Part shown: piece after piece, positions 7,452 through 13,271 of the stretch | How the letters are laid out: the number at the start of each line of letters is the position of its first letter | How positions within the stretch are numbered: the first letter of the stretch is position 1 | Assembly: GCA_964416305.1 (NCBI GenBank) | Contig: CAYQDM010000039.1 | Span: 1-17,583, forward strand | Direction of reading: 5' to 3' | Source: Acidaminobacter sp964416305 | Lineage (GTDB): Bacteria; Bacillota; Clostridia; Peptostreptococcales; Acidaminobacteraceae | Length of the DNA stretch: 17,583 nucleotides | Position numbers and translations under genes: made by a program | The notes under the pieces: model-generated | What the model was told of the DNA's origin: nothing | Databases searched by the model: none | The model's input: only the letters and a program-made list of their open reading frames with translations

Positions 7452-8447
7452 TTACGCACCCAGGAGCGCCTGATCATAAGCGAACAGGACCTCGTTGATT
7501 TTGAAGATGTCGTAGATTTCCATTTCAATGAAGTAAGAGATGATCAGGTCAAAGCGGCTGCTGCGGGACAGGGTGTAGCCTGCTTTACTCAGCAGCTCCC
7601 GGGTCTCTCCCAAGTCCAGTCTGAGGGAAATGGCGAAGGCAATGGCCGTCGCTTTGCTGGGGCTGTACTCCGGCTGGCTTCTGATCTTTGAAAACAGTCG
7701 CCGGTCAATGTTGGCCTTCTTGTAAGCCTCCACGTCCGTCATGCCCTTCTCGTCGATCAGTCTCAGAAGCATTTCCGAGAACGATTCGTCCAGCCGCTCC
7801 AGCCGTTCTTCCAAAGAAAGTTTCTTACTGATGGATGCAGAGGGTCGATTCATATAGTCCAAAGAACTAATGTCAACATCCCTCAAGCTGCGGCTGCTTT
7901 CTTTTATGCTGCGCTCATCCACATAATGATCGTCAATATACTGATCAATCGATTCGACCAGCTTCTGGCTCAGGACAAACGCCTTCTTGTCAAACAGCAC
8001 CAGGTACACCTCAAGCTCATATTTCATTAAAAACTCGCTGATGGCTGTTACAGCCACGCGCAAGGCTTCATCCTTGGGGTAGCCGTAAATGCCTGATGAA
8101 ATCAGAGGAAAGGCTATCGAATTCAAATTATGCTCTGCGGCCAGAGTCAAGGCACGGATGTAGCAGCTTCTCAGGAGTTCTTCCTCCCTGTTCCCGCCGC
8201 CCTGCCAAATGGGACCCACTGCGTGGATCACGAATTTCGCCGGAAGCCGGTAGCCTTGGGTGATCACAGCGTCGCCCACGGCACAACTGCCTATGTGGTT
8301 ACAATCAGCCTGGAGCTCTCTTGGTCCCGCTGCCTCAAAGATAGCGCCGCACACACCGCCGCCCATCTGCAGCCCAGCGTTGGCCGCATTGACAATGGCG
8401 TCCACCTTCATTTTGGTAATGTCATTTCGTACAAACTTTAAGGGCAT
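7452..8447 (-). CDS. Macro-domain protein with HTH-like C-terminal domain
   Basis: A 331-residue two-domain protein. Residues 1-165 form a macro domain of the O-acetyl-ADP-ribose deacetylase (YmdB/MacroD-like) type. Seen: the N-terminal strand with DITKMKVDAIVNAANAGLQMGGGVCGAIF (adenine and catalytic-loop residues, glycine-rich loop) and the second ligand loop PLISSGIYGYPKDEA. An acidic, Ser-rich linker (about 175-220) follows. The C-terminal region has an XRE-like helical pattern (VEAYKKANIDRRLFSKIRSQ, then SKATAIAFAISLRLDLGETR, then LLSKAGYTLS). I do not know a name for this domain. The start ATG has AGGAGG about 9 bases upstream. The VWA gene follows on the same strand. The likely role is to read or remove ADP-ribose marks, with the C-terminal domain giving a partner or nucleic-acid contact; the latter is inference. 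Confidence 0.88.
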   Translation of the reverse strand: MPLKFVRNDITKMKVDAIVNAANAGLQMGGGVCGAIFEAAGPRELQADCNHIGSCAVGDAVITQGYRLPAKFVIHAVGPIWQGGGNREEELLRSCYIRALTLAAEHNLNSIAFPLISSGIYGYPKDEALRVAVTAISEFLMKYELEVYLVLFDKKAFVLSQKLVESIDQYIDDHYVDERSIKESSRSLRDVDISSLDYMNRPSASISKKLSLEERLERLDESFSEMLLRLIDEKGMTDVEAYKKANIDRRLFSKIRSQPEYSPSKATAIAFAISLRLDLGETRELLSKAGYTLSRSSRFDLIISYFIEMEIYDIFKINEVLFAYDQALLGA

Positions 8448-8485
8448 GGGCTCAGCCTCCTGGTCACAGTGTGTAAAAGGTGGTG

Positions 8486-8542
8486 AAACTCGGTGTCTGA
8501 GATACTCGGGGTTGATAGGCGCTAGCCGCTGACACCGAGTTT
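8486..8542. repeat. Perfect 12-bp inverted repeat upstream of the macro-domain gene
   Basis: Arms AAACTCGGTGTC (8486-8497) and GACACCGAGTTT (8531-8542) are exact reverse complements around a 33-base loop. The loop itself holds GGC/GCC near the NheI-like GCTAGC. It stands 39 bases upstream of the macro-domain start, after a possible weak promoter (TAAGAT near 8560 on the minus strand). No T-run follows on the minus strand, so it is not a normal terminator for metQ. It may be a structured leader or an operator. Confidence 0.6.
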
Positions 8543-8584
8543 ATCCTTCTTTTTCCCATCTTACCACTTTTATGCCACCAAGAG

Positions 8585-8614
8585 GAATCCTAAATTTTGC
8601 TTTTATAAGGATTC
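8585..8614 (-). terminator. Weak hairpin after metQ
   Basis: GAATCCT and AGGATTC pair perfectly (7 bp) around a 16-base AT-rich loop, 4 bases past the metQ stop. The sequence after it on the minus strand is CCTCTTGG with no T-run, so it may stabilise the mRNA 3' end more than terminate. Confidence 0.4.
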
Positions 8615-8618
8615 AGTG

Positions 8619-9464
8619 CTAAAACGCTGCGACCACACTGCCTTCGTAGGTCGACTCGATAAACGCCTTGACTTCCTCGCTCTGAAGAGCAGCGAGAAGT
8701 GCCTTGAGGGCTTCGTTGTTTTCTTCGCCGGCTCGGACCGCCAGAATGTTGGCGTATGGGGACTCGGCGCCTTCGACGAGGAGACCATCAGCTACCGGAT
8801 TGAGGCCTGCTTCAATGGCGTAGTTGCCATTGATCACCGCAGCGTCGACATCCTGGAGAACGCGAGGCAGCTGAGCCGCCTCAATGGCTTTAAACTTCAA
8901 GTTCTTTGGATTTTCAACAATGTCGAGTTCCGTCGCGTCGAGACCGCTGTCCTCGGAAAGAGTGATGAGGCCATTAGCTTCAAGAAGGATCAGCGCCCGG
9001 CCGCCGTTGACAGCGTCGCTTGGGATCGCGATGACAGCGCCTTCCGGCAGCGCGTCGGCCGAATTAACTTTCTCGGAGTAGAGGGCAAGAGGCTCAACGT
9101 GAACGTTGCCGGCGGAGACGACATCGGTCTGATGCTCTGCATTGAAGCCATCCAGGTAAGGCTGGTGCTGGAAAAAGTTCGCGTCGAGCTCGCCGTCATT
9201 GAGGGCGAGGTTTGGTTTGACGTAGTCGGTAAACTCGACAATTTGGAGCTCAATGCCTTGAGCGAGAAGATCGTCCGCCACCAGCGAAAGCAGCTCAGCG
9301 TGGGGAACCGGCGTGGCACCGACTTTGAGAATGGTTGTCTCTGCAGTTGGCGTTTCAGCAGAAGGTGTTTCAGCAGTTGTTGTCTCAGTGTTGACGCTGC
9401 AGCCCGCGAATAGGGCGAGCGAAAGGATGAGGATGAGTAACAAGATCAATGATTGCTTTTTCAT
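8619..9464 (-). CDS. metQ: Methionine ABC transporter substrate-binding lipoprotein MetQ
   Basis: A 281-residue NlpA/MetQ-family binding protein that captures methionine outside the membrane and delivers it to MetI. Seen: signal peptide with lipobox LFAGC (Cys22), a Thr/Ala/Glu repeat linker (ETTTAETPSAETPTAETT), then KVGATPVPHAELL, the family's mature start. Further family segments are FTDYVKPNLALNDGELDANFFQHQPYL and IPSDAVNGGRALILLE. The end (IESTYEGSVVAAF) is typical. The start is ATG 9464 with AGGAGG 9 bases upstream; an open frame extends 26 codons further upstream but runs into the end of metI and would place the signal peptide internally. It is last in metNIQ, 26 bases after metI. Confidence 0.95.
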   Translation of the reverse strand: MKKQSLILLLILILSLALFAGCSVNTETTTAETPSAETPTAETTILKVGATPVPHAELLSLVADDLLAQGIELQIVEFTDYVKPNLALNDGELDANFFQHQPYLDGFNAEHQTDVVSAGNVHVEPLALYSEKVNSADALPEGAVIAIPSDAVNGGRALILLEANGLITLSEDSGLDATELDIVENPKNLKFKAIEAAQLPRVLQDVDAAVINGNYAIEAGLNPVADGLLVEGAESPYANILAVRAGEENNEALKALLAALQSEEVKAFIESTYEGSVVAAF

Positions 9465-9490
9465 AGTGGTTAGCCTCCTGATATGATTTA

Positions 9491-10147
9491 TTATGATGAA
9501 CGCTTCGCGAGGATTCTCCCCGCCGCGAAGTTCCCAATCCACTGGGTACCCTGCACCAGCAGGATGATGACCGCTACCGCGGCAATCATGACATCCGTCT
9601 GGAAACGGTGAAAACCGAACCGGATGGCCAGGTCTCCCAGACCTCCGCCGCCAATGGCCCCCGCCATGGCCGAATAGCCTATGATGTTGATGACCGTCAG
9701 TGACATCCCCAGGATCAGGGACGGCAGCGCTTCCGGCAGCAGCGCCTTGGTCACCAGCTGCCGGTGGGTGGCGCCCATGGCGACCACGGCTTCAATTGTG
9801 CCATCATCGACTTCTTTGAGGGCGTTTTCCACCACCCGCCCAACGAAGGGCGCTGCGCCAATAGCCAGTGGTATAATTGTTGCTGTTGTGCCGATGGTCG
9901 TCCCCACCACCACCCTGGACAGCGGAAACAGCAGGATCATCAAAATGATAAAAGGAAAAGATCGCAGCACATTGACCACCCCATCCAGGACGCTGTACAG
10001 CAGCGGCTTTGGAAAAAGACCATTTTTTGGGGTCAGATAAAGCAATATCCCTATGATAAGTCCTATGGCCAGCGCGAAGAGGCTGGATAAAACCACCATG
10101 TAAATTGTTTCGAGCGTAGGCTGAATAAGCAGTTTGATCAGAGTCAT
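9491..10147 (-). CDS. metI: Methionine ABC transporter permease MetI
   Basis: A 218-residue permease of the usual MetI length with about five membrane segments (near 10-35, 47-70, 80-100, 145-170, 185-205). The ABC-interaction (EAA) loop is visible as ALKEVDDGTIEAVVAMGATHRQL followed by KALLPEALPSLILG. The C-terminal part has the family's GGGGLGDLAIRFGFHRFQTDVM motif. The ATG overlaps the TGA of metN by 4 bases (ATGA), and AAAGGAGG lies within the metN end, so the two are translationally coupled. It forms the membrane channel dimer of the methionine importer. Confidence 0.95.
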   Translation of the reverse strand: MTLIKLLIQPTLETIYMVVLSSLFALAIGLIIGILLYLTPKNGLFPKPLLYSVLDGVVNVLRSFPFIILMILLFPLSRVVVGTTIGTTATIIPLAIGAAPFVGRVVENALKEVDDGTIEAVVAMGATHRQLVTKALLPEALPSLILGMSLTVINIIGYSAMAGAIGGGGLGDLAIRFGFHRFQTDVMIAAVAVIILLVQGTQWIGNFAAGRILAKRSS

Positions 10148-10851
10148 GCGCTCACCTCCTTTCGATAATTCTTGATTGCCTGGATGCTTGTAATTTCACC
10201 ATTCTCAATGGTGGCAATTCTGTCGCAGACTTGGTGCATGATGTCATGCTGATGGGAGATCATGACTATAGTCAGCCCCCTCTGTTCCCTCAGCTTCAGG
10301 AGCAGCTTCAATATGGACTGGGTCGTTTCAGGGTCCAGCGCACTGGTGGCCTCGTCGCTCAGGAGAATCTCCGGATTCGACGCCAGCGCCCGGGCTATGG
10401 CCACCCTCTGCTTCTGTCCGCCGCTGAGCTGCCCAGGATAAGAATCCCGCTTTTCCCAAAGTTCTACTTCCTTGAGGAGCCCTTCTACCCGTCGCTCAAT
10501 TTCTGCTTTATCAACGCCGTCGATTTCCAGCGGAAAGGCCACATTACCACGGACCGTTCTGGAGCTGAGAAGATTGAAGCCCTGAAAGATCATGCCTATG
10601 TTTCTGCGCTGCTTTCTCAGCGCCTGCAGGGTCATGCGCGTCATATCCGCGCCGTTAATCAGCACTTCCCCTTGGTCCGGACGCTCCAGACCATTGATGG
10701 TTCGGATCAGAGTACTCTTGCCAGCCCCGCTTTTACCCACGATCCCAAAAATTTCGCCTTTCTCAATTTCAAGAGAAATTTGCGAGAGTGCCTGAAAGTC
10801 CGCGCCGTTCGCTTGCCGGAATTTTTTTGTTATATTTTGAATTTTAATCAT
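10144..10851 (-). CDS. metN: Methionine ABC transporter ATP-binding protein MetN (short form)
   Basis: A 235-residue ABC ATPase. Seen: Walker A GKSGAGKST at 39-47, Q-loop Gln90 in GMIFQGFNLL, signature LSGGQ at 142-146, Walker B EILLSDEATSALDP with catalytic Glu167, and switch His200. Family members are usually about 320-345 residues, with a C-terminal NIL/ACT-like domain that binds methionine and shuts transport (trans-inhibition). Here the protein ends soon after the ATPase core (GEITSIQAIKNYRKEVSA), so that control is absent. The stop overlaps metI in a normal ATGA, so this is not an obvious truncation. The ATG has AGGAGG 7 bases upstream. It is the first gene of metNIQ, behind the SAM-I leader, which supports methionine as substrate. 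Confidence 0.93.
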   Translation of the reverse strand: MIKIQNITKKFRQANGADFQALSQISLEIEKGEIFGIVGKSGAGKSTLIRTINGLERPDQGEVLINGADMTRMTLQALRKQRRNIGMIFQGFNLLSSRTVRGNVAFPLEIDGVDKAEIERRVEGLLKEVELWEKRDSYPGQLSGGQKQRVAIARALASNPEILLSDEATSALDPETTQSILKLLLKLREQRGLTIVMISHQHDIMHQVCDRIATIENGEITSIQAIKNYRKEVSA

Positions 10852-10872
10852 TTTTTACCTCCTCTGCCAAAT

Positions 10873-10906
10873 AAAAAAACCTCAACGCGTCACAGCGAAG
10901 AGGTTT
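10873..10906 (-). terminator. Attenuator terminator of the SAM-I leader
   Basis: On the minus strand AAACCTC and GAGGTTT pair, with an inner CGC/GCG stem, and a run of seven Ts follows directly. It sits between the riboswitch aptamer and the metN ribosome site, about 20 bases before the start codon. In S-box leaders SAM binding frees such a terminator, while an antiterminator forms without SAM. Confidence 0.85.
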
Positions 10907-10907
10907 G

Positions 10908-11010
10908 TATACCGTATTGCCCCATCGCTGTCAGCAGTACCACCTTGCCTTACGGCAGGTTGGCGCAGGATCATCGAGCTGACTCTCTCCCCTGACTCTT
11001 GATATGGCTG
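10908..11010 (-). ncRNA. SAM-I (S-box) riboswitch aptamer for metNIQ
   Basis: Minus-strand leader of metN. Seen in order: P1 5' strand ending ATATCAAGAG, the P2 arm CAGG with the kink-turn pieces GGGA and CGATGAT closed by CCTG, then GCCAACC. P3 is CCTGCC-GTAA-GGCAAGG, then GGTGGTAC, then a P4-like hairpin closed by GTA/TAC, then the P1 3' strand GGTAT. A T-run terminator follows. The order and the conserved words ATCAAGAG, GATGA, CAACC and AAGGTG are those of SAM-I; the joining sequence deviates slightly from the consensus (GGTGGTA instead of GGTGCTAA). The downstream genes are a methionine importer, as expected. Confidence 0.85.
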
Positions 11011-11028
11011 TTTAAGTTGTTGAAATGA

Positions 11029-11057
11029 ATAGTAACACATCCGAAAATGTTATGCAA
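11029..11057 (-). promoter_or_regulatory. Promoter of the SAM-I leader and metNIQ
   Basis: On the minus strand TTGCAT (11052-11057) and TACTAT (11029-11034) are exactly 17 bases apart, a housekeeping-type promoter. Transcription would begin near 11022, just before the riboswitch aptamer. Confidence 0.7.
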
Positions 11058-11105
11058 TACCCAAGCGGAATAGTCGGAATATTTTTTCTTTTCAAGCTGA
11101 AGAAT

Positions 11106-11154
11106 GTGGAATTGGGATCAATAGGTCAAAAAGGCCGCTAAAACCCAATTCCAC
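11106..11154. repeat. Perfect 11-bp inverted repeat between the sigma operon and metN
   Basis: GTGGAATTGGG (11106-11116) and CCCAATTCCAC (11144-11154) are exact reverse complements around a 27-base loop. A smaller GC hairpin, CGCCC-TCC-GGGCG, lies at 11173-11185. Both follow the anti-sigma stop on the minus strand. Neither has a following T-run, so termination by them is uncertain. Confidence 0.55.
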
Positions 11155-11207
11155 CTCCTTCTTTCCGCAGTACGCCCTCCGGGCGCCCTTAACTCAAGTT
11201 GGTTTGC

Positions 11208-12149
11208 CTATCGTGCCTCAGTCTTCTCAACGAAGATCTCCATCCCTGGATACAATGCCCTGAGCTCATCCAGCATTTCCACAGCAAGAGGTTCAGAATC
11301 CAGCTTCCCAATCTCCAGGAAAAAGAGGTCGCTTTCCGTCGCGGAAGGCAATATCCTGCGCTGTGGATACTGATTCATGATGGTTTCTTCCAGGATCGCC
11401 AGACCTTCGCCACGCGGCATGTCCACAGTTCGAACTCGATAGCTGTCCAAAGCTGCAGCTGCCTCGGAAGAGGTCTCTACCTCCACCACCAAGCTCGCAG
11501 GTGACGCCATCTCCCGTATTTCGTATGAAATAGACTCCGCAAACACAATCATGAAGCGGACCATTGAGTCATCAAGCGTGACAACAGGATAGACTGCCGT
11601 CACAAGCGGACTCTCCTTAATTTTTTCAAAATCCTCTATTGCCGAGAGCATTCTGACCCCGCTGATTTCAAACAACAGTGTTTCAGGCTTTTGCGCATAG
11701 ACGACCTTGTAGGCACTGGCAAGGTCTTGCGACGCGCCGTCCTGGTCGAAATGGATGACGAACTGCGCCTTTCCGTTTTGAGTTTGTGTGCTGATTCCAC
11801 TGATGTCAGTGCCATCAGTGACCATTCCGCCGCTTGCCTTGCCGTCCGTGAAGGTCAGGATTTTGACCAACTGACCCAGAATAGGGATCTCTGCCAGTTT
11901 ACTTGCGAACATGGGCGAAGCATTGAGACTGCCTACAAAAATTACCAGCGCAGCAGCTGATGCATAAAGAACACGCCTAAGTGCCTGCGATGACTTCCGT
12001 TCTCCAGAATTAATTTTTCGTGTCATAGTCTGCTTGTCACGTCGCCCCTCAAGAATCGCATTATTTATAACCTCATCAAGTTTCTCAGGTGCCTTCAACT
12101 CACGATAATCCATTTTCATATGATTTAATGCTTGAACCCGCTTATTCAA
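11208..12149 (-). CDS. Membrane-bound anti-sigma factor (RsiV/DUF4179-like)
   Basis: A 313-residue single-pass protein encoded directly behind the ECF sigma gene. Residues 1-58 are a charged cytoplasmic part expected to hold the sigma factor. One membrane helix lies at about 59-76 (VLYASAAALVIFVGSL), followed by the motif NASPMFASKLAEIPILGQLVKIL, seen just outside the membrane in RsiV-type and DUF4179 anti-sigma proteins. The remainder (about 100-313) is extracellular and I recognise no known sensor domain in it. The start is TTG 12149, 8 bases inside the sigma gene end, with AGGAGGT 9 bases upstream. The overlap implies coupling and equal output. Function as anti-sigma is inferred from context and topology. 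Confidence 0.8.
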   Translation of the reverse strand: MNKRVQALNHMKMDYRELKAPEKLDEVINNAILEGRRDKQTMTRKINSGERKSSQALRRVLYASAAALVIFVGSLNASPMFASKLAEIPILGQLVKILTFTDGKASGGMVTDGTDISGISTQTQNGKAQFVIHFDQDGASQDLASAYKVVYAQKPETLLFEISGVRMLSAIEDFEKIKESPLVTAVYPVVTLDDSMVRFMIVFAESISYEIREMASPASLVVEVETSSEAAAALDSYRVRTVDMPRGEGLAILEETIMNQYPQRRILPSATESDLFFLEIGKLDSEPLAVEMLDELRALYPGMEIFVEKTEAR

Positions 12150-12660
12150 ACACTTCGACCTCCTTTAACTCAATTCTCAGCCGCTTCACAATTCTGTGAA
12201 GCTGACTCTTCACCGTGCCCAGCGGCATTTCCATAATCCCGGCTATTTCTTCGAGTTTCAGATCCTCAAAGTATTTCAGATGAATCAGTCTTTTCTGAGT
12301 CTCATCCAGTCCCTGAATGGCCTCCCTTAAGTCCATGACAGCCTCGGTATCCATCCCCTGATTTGCTGAGGAGCCAACCCAGACTTCAGGGGCTTGGGCG
12401 ACGTTTTCTCTTTTTCTGAGCACATCCACCGCACAATTGATCAGGATCCTGATCAGCCAGCTTTTCATATAAGCTTCCTCTTTCAATTTCTCCTGGTTGA
12501 CAATAGCCTTGTAAGTGGCCTCTTGAACCACATCCAACGCGTCCTGCTCGTTCTTGACATAGCTGTAAGCAATACGGTAAAGCTGGAGTTTATGCTCTTG
12601 TATTAACTCTATGAGCGCTGCTTCCCGATCCTGCAGCTGATTTCTCTTTTTTCCAAACAC
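12142..12660 (-). CDS. ECF-type RNA polymerase sigma factor
   Basis: A 172-residue sigma-70 factor with only regions 2 and 4. Region 2 covers IQEHKLQLYRIAYSYVKNEQ, then DALDVVQEATYKA, then SWLIRILINCAVDVLRKR. After a short linker, region 4 covers LDETQKRLIHLKYFEDLKLE, then EIAGIMEMPLGTVKSQLHR, the -35-recognising helix-turn-helix. The start chosen is GTG 12658-12660, because AAAGGAGG lies 10 bases upstream; the frame is open to a TTG at 12681, but that would put the ribosome site inside the gene. It forms an operon with the overlapping anti-sigma gene, and a TGAAAC-type ECF promoter stands just upstream, so it very likely drives its own transcription. It resembles the SigV/SigW-like stress group. 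Confidence 0.92.
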   Translation of the reverse strand: MFGKKRNQLQDREAALIELIQEHKLQLYRIAYSYVKNEQDALDVVQEATYKAIVNQEKLKEEAYMKSWLIRILINCAVDVLRKRENVAQAPEVWVGSSANQGMDTEAVMDLREAIQGLDETQKRLIHLKYFEDLKLEEIAGIMEMPLGTVKSQLHRIVKRLRIELKEVEVFE

Positions 12661-12692
12661 CGCTGCGATCCCTCCTTTCAAGATTCACCCAT

Positions 12693-12721
12693 TAGACCAT
12701 CGAGGTGATCAAAAGGTTTCA
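12693..12721 (-). promoter_or_regulatory. ECF-type autoregulatory promoter
   Basis: On the minus strand TGAAAC (12716-12721), followed by CTTTT, and GGTCTA (12693-12698) are 17 bases apart, about 35 bases upstream of the sigma start. TGAAACCTTTT with a GTC-type -10 is the common pattern of SigV/SigW-like promoters, and such sigma factors usually transcribe their own operon. Confidence 0.7.
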
Positions 12722-12731
12722 CCATTAGAAT

Positions 12732-12764
12732 AAAAAACCATCAGCAAATATTTCTGCCGATGGT
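12732..12764 (-). terminator. Terminator after the YgbA-like gene (copy 2 of the shared hairpin)
   Basis: On the minus strand ACCATCGGCA and TGCTGATGGT pair (10 bp, one G-U) around an 8-base loop, followed by six Ts. It lies between the YgbA-like stop and the ECF promoter, insulating the sigma operon. It shares ACCATCGGCA with the terminators at 4980 and 14481. Confidence 0.85.
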
Positions 12765-12801
12765 CCCGTAATCCCACAATTTCTCGTGAAGGCCGACTCG
12801 T

Positions 12802-13101
12802 CTACCGTCCCACCAAATGCCGCAGTGCCGCCACGGGTTCATAAAACAGCATCCTAGGCCCTGAATACCGCATGACCTCCCGGATCCGATCCCGCATCTC
12901 AGGATTGTAGCAATGCACTGAGCACTTAGAACAAAACGGTTTCTCTGAGCCAAATTTGCAGTGCTCCAGCCGGGTCAACGCGTAAAAAGCCAACGCGTCG
13001 CATTCAGAACAGACTTTTGCCTTGTTGTGATGCCCCTTGCAGTAAATCTCGATCATTTTATTCACAACGCGTTTTTCCATCTCTATTCTGTCCTTGTCCA
13101 T
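12802..13101 (-). CDS. YgbA-like (nitrous oxide-stimulated promoter family) protein
   Basis: A 99-residue cysteine- and histidine-rich cytosolic protein matching the YgbA_NO family (PF11756 as I recall it). Seen: KMIEIYCKGHHNKAKVCSEC near the start, YALTRLEHCKFGSEKPFCSKC in the middle, then VHCYNPEMRDRIREVMRYSG and PRMLFYEPVAALRHL. The clustered Cys/His suggest metal binding. In Enterobacteria the gene is induced by nitrosative stress, but its biochemistry is unknown. The ATG at 13099-13101 is preferred, with AAGGTG 6 bases upstream; a GTG three codons earlier overlaps that site. The last codons lie in a segment that resembles the 3' end of the oxidoreductase gene at 14539. Confidence 0.88.
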   Translation of the reverse strand: MDKDRIEMEKRVVNKMIEIYCKGHHNKAKVCSECDALAFYALTRLEHCKFGSEKPFCSKCSVHCYNPEMRDRIREVMRYSGPRMLFYEPVAALRHLVGR

Positions 13102-13220
13102 ACAAATCACCTTTTACATATTTACCAATTTTATGCCCAGATAAACCATGGCATGAGGGTTTCACGTCTGATGGCCACCAGCACCGTCGAGCGCACGCCT
13201 ATGCCGGGCGCACCCAAAAT

Positions 13221-13248
13221 AAAAAAACCAGACAAGTCTGGTTTTTTT
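13221..13248. terminator. Bidirectional rho-independent terminator
   Basis: AAAAAAACCAGAC, AA, GTCTGGTTTTTTT: a perfect 13-base inverted repeat whose GC-rich core is CCAGAC/GTCTGG, with a T-run on either strand. It lies 23 bases past the stop of the lipoprotein gene on the minus strand. Confidence 0.92.
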
Positions 13249-13271
13249 AACTGCAAAATCACGAAAGTTTA

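Noticed and set aside
8616..9413. 265-codon open frame on the plus strand
   Set aside because: It is antisense to metQ, whose lipobox and family motifs are clear; the translation has no family signature or ribosome site.
10231..10995. 254-codon open frame on the plus strand
   Set aside because: Antisense to metN and the SAM-I leader; composition is odd and no motif is seen.
12741..12953. 70-codon minus-strand frame overlapping the YgbA-like gene
   Set aside because: It is a shifted frame of the YgbA-like gene and runs into the terminator; only its last part is of interest, as a possible oxidoreductase relic.
13163..13185. TGAAAC-like word upstream of the YgbA-like gene as a second ECF promoter
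   Set aside because: TGAAAC is present on the minus strand, but no GTC-type -10 lies 16-17 bases downstream.
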